A stretch of DNA of 64,000 bases from Acidobacteriota bacterium (GTDB taxonomy: Bacteria > Acidobacteriota > Thermoanaerobaculia > Gp7-AA8 > JAHWKK01): positions 62,001 to 126,000 of the forward strand of contig JAHWKK010000005.1 of assembly GCA_019347945.1 (NCBI GenBank), read 5' to 3'. Both the position numbers and the translations under genes were made by a program. The notes beneath the pieces were generated by a model. That model was not told where the DNA came from. It saw nothing but the letters and a program-made list of their open reading frames with translations, and made no database searches. The stretch's first letter is position 1. Every line of letters begins with the position of its first letter. This document shows, piece after piece, positions 8,379 to 16,342 of the stretch.

Positions 8379-8577
8379 CTTTCACTTCGTCCCAATCGAG
8401 CAGGGGGTCCGAGGGGTCCTGCAGCCGCTCGAGCCCAAGCCGCAGGTCCTCCACGTCATCCATGAAGTACTCGACGGCAGATCGGATCATCTGTGCACGA
8501 CTTCGCCTGAGCCTCCTGGCGGCCTCGTCCACGCGGCGTACGAGCTCATCCGGCAATCGTGCGCTGATCTGAGTCAT
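8356..8577 (-). CDS. RHH antitoxin of the RelE pair
   Basis: 73-residue protein. Residues 1-45 (TQISARLPDELVRRVDEAAR onward) are a typical ribbon-helix-helix DNA-binding domain of the CopG/ParD kind: a beta strand, then two helices around RSRAQMIRSAVEYFM. The acidic tail (LDWDEVKDDLLTSD) is the likely toxin-binding segment. It is translated just before and overlapping relE. A short palindrome, GTAATTAC (8588-8595), lies 11 bases upstream and may be the operator, though it also contains the stop codon of the upstream gene. Confidence 0.85.
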   Translation of the reverse strand: MTQISARLPDELVRRVDEAARRLRRSRAQMIRSAVEYFMDDVEDLRLGLERLQDPSDPLLDWDEVKDDLLTSD

Positions 8578-8591
8578 AGAAACATCCGTAA

Positions 8592-9221
8592 TTACAATGA
8601 CATTAACTGGAGTCGCCTGGCCGGCATTCCTCGAAAAGGCCGGAGCAGCTCATGCGACTGAAGCCCTCGGCGGAGCTCACGATCGAGCAGCGAATCCGGA
8701 TCATCCGTCACGTGCGTCAGAAGACCGAGATCCTTCGCCTGCTTCGCGCTGAATACGCGGTTCTCGAGAAAGAGCTTCGAGGCGGCGGAGGGCCGCGCGA
8801 TTCTACGCCATCGGCTCGTTCCGCCGAAGCCGGTCACGATGCCGATGCGCGCTCCCGGGTGCGAGAACCGGGACTCCGGCGTCGCGATCCGGAGATCGAA
8901 CGCCATCAGAAGATCGAGCGCGCCGCCGAAGCAGTCCCCGTCGACGAGCGCGATCGTAAGCGGCTCGAGATGCTCGATCGTCTCCATCAGCTCCTGCCCC
9001 GCCCGCGAGAACTCCCACGCATCGAACGGAGTGAACGCCAGCATCTCTTTCATGTCGGCACCAGCCGCGAAGATCTTCTCGCGGCCGCTGCGGAAGATCA
9101 CCGCGTCGCTTCCGCGCAGGGATTCGAAGCGGGCGCGAAGGAGCCCGATGTTCGCCCGAGAGAGGAGGTTCATCCCCCCGTCGTCGAAAACGATCTCGGC
9201 GATGTCAGGCGTGGAAGGCAC
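8592..9221 (-). CDS. Enoyl-CoA hydratase/isomerase-like protein (short)
   Basis: 209-residue crotonase-fold protein, shorter than the usual 255-265 because the C-terminal helices are missing. The oxyanion-hole segments FAAGADMKEM (about 50-59) and GDCFGGALDLLMAFDLRIA (about 94-112) are present. In the next block the usual Pro-Glu of hydratases reads Pro-Gly (HPGARIGIVTGFGGT), so a catalytic glutamate seems absent and hydratase activity is doubtful. The context between mutase and carboxylase genes suggests branched-chain acyl-CoA metabolism. Confidence 0.8.
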   Translation of the reverse strand: MPSTPDIAEIVFDDGGMNLLSRANIGLLRARFESLRGSDAVIFRSGREKIFAAGADMKEMLAFTPFDAWEFSRAGQELMETIEHLEPLTIALVDGDCFGGALDLLMAFDLRIATPESRFSHPGARIGIVTGFGGTSRWRRIARPSAASKLFLENRVFSAKQAKDLGLLTHVTDDPDSLLDRELRRGLQSHELLRPFRGMPARRLQLMSL

Positions 9222-9297
9222 TTCGATCGGTCATGCAAGCGCGAGGCGGGGCGGCTCGGCAGGCGCCTCGCCCTCCCTGATTGCGCGGGGTCACCGC

Positions 9298-9696
9298 TCA
9301 GACCCGGACCGCGGTCCGAATGGCCTCGACCGCGGCCTGCGTCGTCGTTCCCGGGAGAAAGATGTCGCGGATTCCCATCTCCTTCAGCTTCGGGATGTCC
9401 TTTTCCGGAATGATCCCGCCGGCGAACACCGCGATATCGGAGGCGCCTTCCTCACCGAGTCGCTTCATGATCTCGGGAAAGAGGACGTTGTGAGCACCCG
9501 ACAGAATCGAAAGTCCAATCGCGTCGACATCCTCCTGAACCGCGGCCGCCACAATCTGCGCGGGAGTCTGCCGCAGGCCGGTGTAAATGACCTCCATACC
9601 CGCGTCCCTGAGGGCTCGTGCGATCACTTTCGCTCCCCGGTCATGACCGTCCAGGCCGGGTTTGGCAATCAGCACTCTGATTTTTCGGTCAGCCAT
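9298..9696 (-). CDS. Cobalamin-binding subunit of methylmalonyl-CoA mutase type
   Basis: 132-residue B12-binding domain protein. It carries the cobalamin signature DGHDRG (about 16-21), whose His ligates cobalt from below, then SILSGAH and [10 protein letters not shown]. These match the separate small subunit of methylmalonyl-CoA mutase or a related acyl-CoA mutase (ethylmalonyl, isobutyryl). The large catalytic subunit is not in the window. It heads the minus-strand acyl-CoA run and probably acts in propionate or branched-chain catabolism. Confidence 0.9.
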   Translation of the reverse strand: MADRKIRVLIAKPGLDGHDRGAKVIARALRDAGMEVIYTGLRQTPAQIVAAAVQEDVDAIGLSILSGAHNVLFPEIMKRLGEEGASDIAVFAGGIIPEKDIPKLKEMGIRDIFLPGTTTQAAVEAIRTAVRV

Positions 9697-9911
9697 TCAT
9701 CTCCTCCAGCGCCGGCTCTCCGCCCGTCTCACTCCTCGTCCCGGAAGGTCGAGATATCATGATAACTCCCTTCCCGGTAGAGCTCTGTCGCCAACTGCTT
9801 CGCCCGTCTTTGTAGTCGAACGCAGTCGAGCTCATGGCCGTCGATTATAAGCGCTGGCAGCGAACCGGCCGCATCGCGAGTCTGACCGCGCGGCGTTATA
9901 CGATTCCCGCC

Positions 9912-10544
9912 ATGCTTTACCGCAAACGTGTCACCTCATCCGCTTCACTCGACCGTCTGACCGACCTCATCGAGGCTCGCCTCGCCCCCGGCGCGGACAA
10001 GGAGACGATCGACCAGCGAATCACCGATCTGTTCCAGGAGACCTGGTGCGTGATGTTCACCGATCTGGCCGGATTCTCACGCAACGTGGCCGACTTCGGG
10101 ATCATCCACTTCCTCCAGACGATCTACGAAGCGGAACGGCTGCTCACTCCCGTGATCGAGGAGCACGACGGCATTCTTCTCAAGGTCGAAGGCGACAGCC
10201 TGCTCATCATCTTTCGCAATCCGACCAAGGCGCTCGAGGCAGCGGTGGCAATGCAGAGGAGCACGTTCGAGTACAACGAGTCCCGCGAACCCGCCGAGAG
10301 AGTTCTTCTCTGTATCGGGATCGGGTGCGGCCTCGTCCTGCGAGTCGGCGAAGACGTTTTCGGCGCCGAGGTCAACGCGGCGTGCAAGCTCGGCGAGGAC
10401 GTCGCGAAGGCGGGCGAGATCGTCGCAACCGAGCGATTCGTCTCCTCGGCGATCATCGATCAGGACGCACTGGAAGAGCTCGCCGGCCTCCCGGCCGGGA
10501 TCGAAAAGGCCTACCGCCTCAACTACCAGCTTTCGAAGGAGTGA
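9912..10544 (+). CDS. Class III adenylate/guanylate cyclase domain protein
   Basis: 210-residue soluble protein that is essentially one class III cyclase catalytic domain. The metal-binding aspartates appear in FTDLAGFS and in EGDSLLIIF, and the later [21 protein letters not shown] block matches the dimer-interface region. ATG 9912 was preferred over an upstream in-frame ATG at 9834 because the extra 26 residues look non-coding. It ends 4 bases before yjbQ, so the two are co-transcribed. It could make cAMP or cGMP; specificity was not determined. Two CRP-type sites elsewhere in the window make a cAMP circuit plausible. Confidence 0.82.
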   Translation: MLYRKRVTSSASLDRLTDLIEARLAPGADKETIDQRITDLFQETWCVMFTDLAGFSRNVADFGIIHFLQTIYEAERLLTPVIEEHDGILLKVEGDSLLIIFRNPTKALEAAVAMQRSTFEYNESREPAERVLLCIGIGCGLVLRVGEDVFGAEVNAACKLGEDVAKAGEIVATERFVSSAIIDQDALEELAGLPAGIEKAYRLNYQLSKE

Positions 10545-10548
10545 TACT

Positions 10549-10971
10549 GTGAAATCTCATACGCGACATATCGTCATGAACGTTCCCTCCCGGATGGGTT
10601 TCGTCAACATCACCGGACGGGTCGAAGCCGAGCTCGCCGAAAGCCGGATCACCGAAGGGCTGTGTCTGGTCAACGCGATGCACATTACGGCGAGCGTCTT
10701 CATCAACGACGACGAACCGGGTCTGCATCGCGACTACGAGCGCTGGCTCGAATGGCTCGCGCCTTTCGACCCGAGCCCCGAGCGTTACCACCACAACCGT
10801 ACGGGCGAGGACAACGGCGACGCTCATCACAAGCGCCAGGTCATGGGACGCGAGGTCGTCGTCGCGGTCACCGAAGGAAAGCTCGACTTCGGCCCATGGG
10901 AGCAGATTTTTTATGGGGAGTTCGACGGCCGGCGCGACAAACGGATCATGGTCAAGATCATCGGTGAGTGA
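10549..10971 (+). CDS. yjbQ: YjbQ/UPF0047 family protein
   Basis: 140-residue protein of the UPF0047 family, known for weak thiamine-phosphate synthase activity in the E. coli member; its physiological role is unsettled. Family blocks seen: [32 protein letters not shown], a histidine-rich YHHN...[10 protein letters not shown] segment and the C-terminal [17 protein letters not shown]. The histidines probably bind metal. GTG start, 4 bases after the cyclase gene. Confidence 0.9.
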   Translation: MKSHTRHIVMNVPSRMGFVNITGRVEAELAESRITEGLCLVNAMHITASVFINDDEPGLHRDYERWLEWLAPFDPSPERYHHNRTGEDNGDAHHKRQVMGREVVVAVTEGKLDFGPWEQIFYGEFDGRRDKRIMVKIIGE

Positions 10972-10980
10972 GCCGGACTG

Positions 10981-11391
10981 GTGAACCTCCGCATCTTCGA
11001 TTCGGACGAGGATCTCGTCGCGGGCCTCGCGGAGGCGATCCGGGCCGCTCTGGCAAGCGAGATCCGCCCGAGGATCGTGACGACGCTTCCCGAACAGCTC
11101 AACGAGACTCTCCACGCCCTGCTCTCCGATCTGGGTGCCGAATGGATCCGCGATCCCGCCGGTGCGCACGCGGAGCTTCTGGTCGCCCTCTGGAAACGGG
11201 GAGTGATCGCTGCATCGGCCCCGCGATGGTTCATCGTCGCCGGCAGCGACGCCGAGCTCGATCAGGAGGAAGCATTCCGTCTGCTCGAGGAAGCTCCGGA
11301 GGAAACCAGCATCTGGTGGTTCATCACACGGGACCGGTGGCAACGGCTCGGAGGACTCAACCGGCCGCTTTCGTCCGGCACCGACGCCTAG
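10981..11391 (+). CDS. Hypothetical protein
   Basis: 136 residues, no family recognised. No signal peptide or membrane segment is visible. The sequence alternates short helices and strands and is rich in Glu, Ala and Trp, with WWFITRDRW near the C-terminus. It starts with GTG 9 bases after yjbQ and probably belongs to the cyclase-yjbQ transcript. Coding status is supported by codon bias and tight packing. Confidence 0.6.
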   Translation: MNLRIFDSDEDLVAGLAEAIRAALASEIRPRIVTTLPEQLNETLHALLSDLGAEWIRDPAGAHAELLVALWKRGVIAASAPRWFIVAGSDAELDQEEAFRLLEEAPEETSIWWFITRDRWQRLGGLNRPLSSGTDA

Positions 11392-11419
11392 TGCTCGAAC
11401 GACCAGGTAGGAGCCTGGC

Positions 11420-11580
11420 TGTGCCGGTGATGCTGGACATCGCGCAAGTTGTGACGGTGCGGCTCGGCAGGCGCCTCGCCCTCCCGCTCGTTGGGGGATG
11501 GCGTGGTTTCGGGAGGGTTTTTCGAGAGGCTTGCGGGCTGGAAGCCCGCAACACGGCAGGCTGGAAGCCTGCGCTACGGG
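11420..11580. repeat. Dispersed intergenic repeats with GGAAG-loop hairpins
   Basis: The segment CCGGTGATGCTGGACAT and the phrase GCAGGCGCCTCGCCCTCCC recur inverted near 33712-33755, and the latter also near 9254-9283. Two hairpins, GCGGGCTGGAAGCCCGC and GCAGGCTGGAAGCCTGC, follow at 11531-11575. The 11392-11745 gap has no supported gene. Confidence 0.65.
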
Positions 11581-11661
11581 GCACATTGTGGCAGGCATGT
11601 CGCGATCCGGCTCGCAAAGGATGTCTCCGGTCTGGATGTAAACGATGTCTCCGGTCTTGCC

Positions 11662-11724
11662 CTCCTGGATCCTGCCTCCTGGCTCCTGATTCCTGACTCC
11701 TGCTCCCTGATCCCTGCTCCCTGA
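11662..11724. repeat. Heptamer tract (NTCCTGN)n
   Basis: Nine units in perfect 7-bp register (CTCCTGG, ATCCTGC, CTCCTGA, TCCCTGA and so on). It ends 21 bases before the glucokinase start codon, close to where a promoter or leader would lie. Confidence 0.85.
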
Positions 11725-11745
11725 TCCTCTGATACTCTCGCTGCC

Positions 11746-12696
11746 GTGAACATCCTCGCGGTCGATGCCGGCGGAACCAAGACGCTCGTCCGCCTCGCCC
11801 GCCTCGATGGTGCCTCGAGGAAGACTCTCGCCGAGGAGGCGTTCGAATCGAAGGCGTGGGGGTCGTTCGACGATCTTCTGGCAGACTTCCTTTCGAGACA
11901 TCTGGACGCGCGCCCGAAAGCTGCCTGTCTGGCCGTGGCGGGGCCAGTGCATGAAAGCACCGTTCAGCTGACCAACCTCACGTGGTCGATCGGAGCAGCG
12001 GAGCTCGGTGTCCGATTCGGCATCGAGCAGGTCCGGCTGCTCAACGATCTGCACGCGGCTGCCCTGGCAATCCCCGAGATCGACCCCGCCGATCTCGTGG
12101 TGCTGCAGCAGGGAACGGTCGATCTCGCGGCGCCTCGCATCGTCATCGGCGTCGGAACCGGTCTTGGAGTCGCGCACATCGTGCGCCACGAAGCCACCAA
12201 CGTCTTCATTCCTGGTGAAGGAGGGCACGCTCTGTTGTCGCCGTTCGATGCCGAGACCGGCTCTTTCATCGCCGGGTTTGCCCCCGGGGGCGGCTGGCCA
12301 TCGCGGGAGACCTTGATCTCAGGCCCCGGCCTCTCGAAAATCCACGGAAAACTCGCGGGAACCTCCATGCGCGGAAGCGAGGTGACGCGGCTTGCGAAAA
12401 ATGGAGATCCGAGCGCCGTCCGTGCCGTCGAGATCCTCGCCACGCTGCTGGGCGCCACGGCCGGAGATCTCGCGATCACAACCCTCGCCTCCGGGGGCAT
12501 TTTCCTTACCGGCGGAGTCGTCGTCGGTAACGGAGACCTTCTCCGTGCCCCGTTCATCCGTGCCTTCAATCAAAAGCCACCATTCGAGGAACGGATGAAA
12601 TCGTTTCCGGTCTATCTCGTCCCGGGCAGGACTCTCGTCCTCGACGGGGCCATGGCCGTCGCGACATCTCTGGCAGCGGCAACGCCGGAATCCTGA
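11746..12696 (+). CDS. glk: Glucokinase
   Basis: 316-residue cytoplasmic kinase that phosphorylates glucose to glucose-6-phosphate with ATP. Phosphate-1 motif AVDAGGTKTLVRLA is at 4-17. The sugar-binding block follows: LTNLTWSIG, LLNDLHAAA with the catalytic Asp, and GVGTGLGVA. Then come GEGGHALLSP (Glu of the glucose site) and the adenosine motif FLTGGVVVGN. Length fits the Glk (non-ROK) family. GTG start. A heptamer tract occupies the upstream region. Confidence 0.92.
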   Translation: MNILAVDAGGTKTLVRLARLDGASRKTLAEEAFESKAWGSFDDLLADFLSRHLDARPKAACLAVAGPVHESTVQLTNLTWSIGAAELGVRFGIEQVRLLNDLHAAALAIPEIDPADLVVLQQGTVDLAAPRIVIGVGTGLGVAHIVRHEATNVFIPGEGGHALLSPFDAETGSFIAGFAPGGGWPSRETLISGPGLSKIHGKLAGTSMRGSEVTRLAKNGDPSAVRAVEILATLLGATAGDLAITTLASGGIFLTGGVVVGNGDLLRAPFIRAFNQKPPFEERMKSFPVYLVPGRTLVLDGAMAVATSLAAATPES

Positions 12697-12763
12697 GGAG
12701 AGCCGGGTCGTCCAGGGGATCGTGTTCGTCGCCGGTACGGAAATCGCACTCCGGTCGCGGATA

Positions 12764-13126
12764 ATGGCGAAGCCGAAACTCCTCATCGTCGACGACGATC
12801 CCCATCTCCGGAAACTCCTCACGATCTATCTCCGTGACAAGTGGGATGTCTCGGTCGCCGGTGAGGGGGAGGAAGCCCTGGAAATCTGGAAACGGGAAAA
12901 GCCGAAAGTCGTCCTTCTCGACCTGATCCTCCCCTACTACGGCGGTTTCCGTCTCTGCCAGGATTTCAAGGGCGCGGATGGCTTCCGTTCATACGTGATC
13001 ATGATGACCGGCGAAGAGGGAGCCGACACCCGTAACATCGCGACCGAGTGCGGCGCCGACGATTTCCTCCTGAAGCCATTCGATCCCGCCGAGATCGTTC
13101 AGAAGCTCGACAGTCTGCAAAGCTGA
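12764..13126 (+). CDS. Stand-alone response regulator receiver
   Basis: 120-residue CheY-like protein with no output domain. The acidic pocket is in LIVDDDPHLRK, the phospho-acceptor Asp in VLLDLILP, the switch Thr in IMMTGEEG and the Lys in FLLKPFDP. ATG 12764 was chosen; the longer frame from 12722 adds unrelated sequence. No histidine kinase is adjacent. It may serve the sensor kinase at 52.3 kb or a motility or kinase pathway; the partner is unknown. Confidence 0.92.
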   Translation: MAKPKLLIVDDDPHLRKLLTIYLRDKWDVSVAGEGEEALEIWKREKPKVVLLDLILPYYGGFRLCQDFKGADGFRSYVIMMTGEEGADTRNIATECGADDFLLKPFDPAEIVQKLDSLQS

Positions 13127-13251
13127 TCGAGTTGTCGCGGATCCCGTGCGCACCATCTTCGAGCACTGTTGGAACTGGCTGAAGAGCGAATTGGAGCCCG
13201 AAGTTCAGCGCTAGCAGTGATTTCGCGTCGCTCCGGGCTCCGAGTGAAGAT

Positions 13252-13581
13252 CTAGGTGACCGCGGGGGCGTGAGTTCTCGCCGGGGCAACGTGGGTCGCA
13301 CCTTCGATCTCGAGCTCGATTCCTCCGACCCAGCCGGCCGCGACGTTGTAGATCAAGGCCGAGATGATCCCGGCGATGAAGCCGGTGATGCCATAAACGA
13401 TCGGCGCGATGATGATCGCGCTGAAACCACCCATCATCATGCCTCCGAATGCCTCGGCACCTTCGGCGCCCCACATGAGTGAGACGAGAGCGAGGAGCAC
13501 TCCGACGATCAGACCGAAGACCGCATAGATGATCCCCATGATTTTTCCGAGTGAAACGGCACCCACCTTGCGAACGACCAT
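13252..13581 (-). CDS. Small glycine-rich membrane protein
   Basis: 109 residues with two long hydrophobic segments (about 13-40 and 52-82) rich in Gly and Ala. The start VRKVGAVSLGKIMGIIYAVFG resembles the DUF3566 family, and the block IIAPIVYGITGFIAGIISALIYN is typical of such proteins. It is an inner-membrane protein of unknown role. A GGAGG-type ribosome site precedes the ATG. A modest inverted repeat (GCCCG-AAA-CGGGC) lies near 13630. Confidence 0.65.
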   Translation of the reverse strand: MVVRKVGAVSLGKIMGIIYAVFGLIVGVLLALVSLMWGAEGAEAFGGMMMGGFSAIIIAPIVYGITGFIAGIISALIYNVAAGWVGGIELEIEGATHVAPARTHAPAVT

Positions 13582-13676
13582 GAAATCCTCCTTGCTGCTT
13601 TTGTTGCGTTTGAACTCCTTAGACCGGTCAGGCCCGAAACGGGCAGGATCATATTAGCGCGAAGAGGGCGGAGAGG

Positions 13677-15173
13677 TCAGAATCCAGAACCGAGCACGGC
13701 GCGCGCCGCGGTGATGTCGTCATGAAGGAAGCGGTCACGCTCGAGTGGCGGAACGACCGCGCGGATCCCGGCATGGAGGCGCTCGATCGGCTCCGATGAG
13801 CGGAGCGGCCGCCGGAACTCGATCGCCTGCGCGGCACAGATCGCCTCGATCGCCAGAATCGACCGGACATTGTCGACGATTCTGGCGAACTTCCAGGCCG
13901 CGGTGGGACCCATCGACACATGGTCTTCTTTGTTCGCCGAGGTCGGTATCGAATCGACCGAGGCGGGGTGCGCGAGGGCACGACACTCGGCGACGAGCGC
14001 TGCCGCCGTCACCTGCGCGATCATCAATCCGCTGTTGAGGCCTCCCTCGGTCACGAGGAACCCCGGAAGCTCGGAAAGCTGCGGGTTGACCATCCGTTCG
14101 ATGCGACGCTCACTGATCGATCCGAGATCGGTCATCGCGATCGCTCCGAGGTCGCAGGCCATCGCGACCGGAGCACCGTGGAAGTTGCCTCCCGAGAGGA
14201 CTTCTCCCTCGTCGGCGAACACCAGCGGATTGTCGGTCGCCGAGTTGATCTCGATCCCGAAGGTCCGCTCGACGAAATCGAGCGCGTCGAGAACCGCACC
14301 GTGAACCTGCGGAATGCAGCGCAGCGAGTAGGCATCCTGCAGCTTCCCGCAATCCCTGTGCGACGCGCGGATCTCGCTCCCCTGCATCAACTCGCGCATC
14401 CGTGCCGCAACGCGGCGCTGTCCGGCGTGAGGCCTCGCTTCGTGAAGCCGCGGATCGAAAGCGACATCGGTTCCCTGCAGAGCGTCGAGCGTCATCGCGG
14501 CGATCTCCAGCGATCGCTCGAACAGTCCCCGCGCCTCGGCGATCGCCAGCCCTCCCACCGCGCAGATCGTCTGCGTTCCGTTGATCAGCGCCAGGCCTTC
14601 CTTCGCTTCGAGCTCGATCGGTTCGAGTCCGGCGTCCCGCAGCGCCTCTTTCGCCGGCCCGACGCCGTTCCGCGTGCGAACCCGACCTTCTCCGACCAGC
14701 GCGGCCGCCAGGTGAGACAGCGGAGCGAGATCACCGGACGCCCCGACCGAGCCCTGGGACGGGATCAGCGGCAGAAGCCCGCGTCTCCGCATCTCGAGAA
14801 TCCGTTCGACCACTTCGATGCGGATGCCGGAAAAACCTTTGGCGAGAGCGTTCGCTCTCAGGACCATCATCACGCGGACGACGTCGTCACTGAAAGGCTC
14901 GCCCACACCGGTGCAGTGCGAAAGAACGAGGTTCCGCTGCAGCTCCCGGCTCTGACTCGGAGAGATGTGAACATCCGAAAAGACACCGAACCCGGTGGTG
15001 ACGCCGTAGACCACCCTCCCGTCAGCCACCACCCCGTCGATGACCTTCCGGGACGCGTCCATCCGCCGCTTCGCCTCGTCCGAAAGAACGATCGATTCTT
15101 CCCCGGCTGCGATCGCCGGGAGATCGGCGACGTTGAGCGAAGCACCATCGAGCTCGATCGTTTCTCGCGCCAT
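13677..15173 (-). CDS. hutH: Histidine ammonia-lyase
   Basis: First enzyme of histidine utilisation; deaminates histidine to urocanate. At 498 aa it is close to family length. The self-made MIO cofactor arises from Ala145-Ser146-Gly147 in GSVGASGDLAPLSH, and the catalytic Tyr is in YGVTTGFG (about 56). The block NSATDNPLVF follows later. Urocanate hydratase (hutU), the next enzyme, is not adjacent but at 59.7-61.4 kb; hutI and hutG are not in the window. A glycosyltransferase gene lies 26 bp upstream on the same strand. Confidence 0.96.
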   Translation of the reverse strand: MARETIELDGASLNVADLPAIAAGEESIVLSDEAKRRMDASRKVIDGVVADGRVVYGVTTGFGVFSDVHISPSQSRELQRNLVLSHCTGVGEPFSDDVVRVMMVLRANALAKGFSGIRIEVVERILEMRRRGLLPLIPSQGSVGASGDLAPLSHLAAALVGEGRVRTRNGVGPAKEALRDAGLEPIELEAKEGLALINGTQTICAVGGLAIAEARGLFERSLEIAAMTLDALQGTDVAFDPRLHEARPHAGQRRVAARMRELMQGSEIRASHRDCGKLQDAYSLRCIPQVHGAVLDALDFVERTFGIEINSATDNPLVFADEGEVLSGGNFHGAPVAMACDLGAIAMTDLGSISERRIERMVNPQLSELPGFLVTEGGLNSGLMIAQVTAAALVAECRALAHPASVDSIPTSANKEDHVSMGPTAAWKFARIVDNVRSILAIEAICAAQAIEFRRPLRSSEPIERLHAGIRAVVPPLERDRFLHDDITAARAVLGSGF

Positions 15174-15199
15174 CCGTCCCTATTCTATGCGCGACCGTT

Positions 15200-16342
15200 T
15201 CACGGCCGGTTTTCGAGATCCGAATCGCCTGCCATGAGGAAATCGACGTAGCGCTCCCATCCGTAACGGTCGACGGCTCGAAGGGCTCCCTCCTCGAGCC
15301 AACCCTCGCCTCCGTCGAAGTAGCGGTTCACCGCGTTCGCGAGCGCCTGCGGGTCTCCCGCCGGCACGAGCAATCCGTTCTCCCCCTCCTCGACGACCTC
15401 CGCCAGCCCTCCGACATCGGTCGCGATCACCGGACGCCCGAACCAGAACGAAGTCATGACGACGCCACTCTGCGTCTCCCGCAGATACGGAACGAGAACG
15501 ACGTTCGCGGCCGCAAAACGCGCCGCCACCTCCGTCTCCGGGATGAACTCGAAATCGAAACGGACGCGCGACTCGATCCCGAGCTTTGCGGCCAGCTCGC
15601 GATACTCCGTTCCGTCACCGAACCACACCTCCCCGGAAACGAAAAGGAGGACGTCCTTCTCGACCCGTTGCCACGCCCTGAGCGCCACGTCGAGCCCCTT
15701 GAAGGGACGGATATGGCCGAAAAAGAGTGCGACCTTCGAATGCGTGATCGAAAGGTCCGTCCTCGCCGTCTCACGCGAAGGAACGACACCCGGAATCTCG
15801 TGAATCGGGAGAAAGGCGCGGATGACGCGCGGCGCGCCCGCCCCGAGTCGCTCTTCGATCGCATCCCCTTCGGTATTCGCGTGAACGATCGCGATGTCGG
15901 CCCCGGCGATTGCTCGATTCGTGAGCCAGCTCTTCCACCAGGAAGGTTCCTTGTCCCGGACGTTATGACACTGAAACACGACCTCGGTCTCGTTCGGCAG
16001 CAGCAGACTCATCACGATGTAAGGGAGCGCCCATACCCAGATCCACCAGACGAAGATCACCCTCGCCGGCCTCTCACGCCTCAGTCTCAGTCCCTCACGA
16101 ATCCAGGTAAACGGATTGAAGATGTCGAGGCTGAACCGCGCATTCGCCGGAGTCCTCGCGACGAGGGATGGATCGATCGGATCGCCACCCGGATAGAACC
16201 GGCGAGGATAGATCCGGGAGAACGACACGATCTCTACGCCCTCGCGCTGGCCGAGAGTCTCGGCGAGACGGGTGCTGCAGTACGCGACGCCCGATCGGAA
16301 CGGATAGACCGGCCCGATGACGACGCTTCGCCGCTCCCCCAT
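15200..16342 (-). CDS. Glycosyltransferase, GT4-like
   Basis: 380-residue GT-B fold glycosyltransferase. The N-terminal acceptor domain starts IGPVYPFRSGVAYCSTRLAE. The donor domain has FFGHIRPFKGLDVALRAW and the C-terminal sugar-nucleotide site VLVPYLRETQSGVVMTSFWFG with VATDVGGLAEVVEEG-type ending. A hydrophobic stretch around 100-118 could give membrane association. The start overlaps the DUF819 stop (TGATG). Acceptor and donor sugar unknown; likely surface polysaccharide. Confidence 0.88.
   Translation of the reverse strand: MGERRSVVIGPVYPFRSGVAYCSTRLAETLGQREGVEIVSFSRIYPRRFYPGGDPIDPSLVARTPANARFSLDIFNPFTWIREGLRLRRERPARVIFVWWIWVWALPYIVMSLLLPNETEVVFQCHNVRDKEPSWWKSWLTNRAIAGADIAIVHANTEGDAIEERLGAGAPRVIRAFLPIHEIPGVVPSRETARTDLSITHSKVALFFGHIRPFKGLDVALRAWQRVEKDVLLFVSGEVWFGDGTEYRELAAKLGIESRVRFDFEFIPETEVAARFAAANVVLVPYLRETQSGVVMTSFWFGRPVIATDVGGLAEVVEEGENGLLVPAGDPQALANAVNRYFDGGEGWLEEGALRAVDRYGWERYVDFLMAGDSDLENRP

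Noticed and set aside
10519-12228. 569-codon minus-strand frame across several genes
   Set aside because: It is antisense to yjbQ, the unknown gene and the start of glk and runs through the heptamer tract; no domain is visible.
13146-13214. 22-codon frame beginning GTG after the response regulator gene
   Set aside because: It looks slightly coding-like but has no ribosome site and is too short to support.
13920-15251. 443-codon plus-strand frame
   Set aside because: It is antisense to hutH, whose MIO motif and length are convincing.
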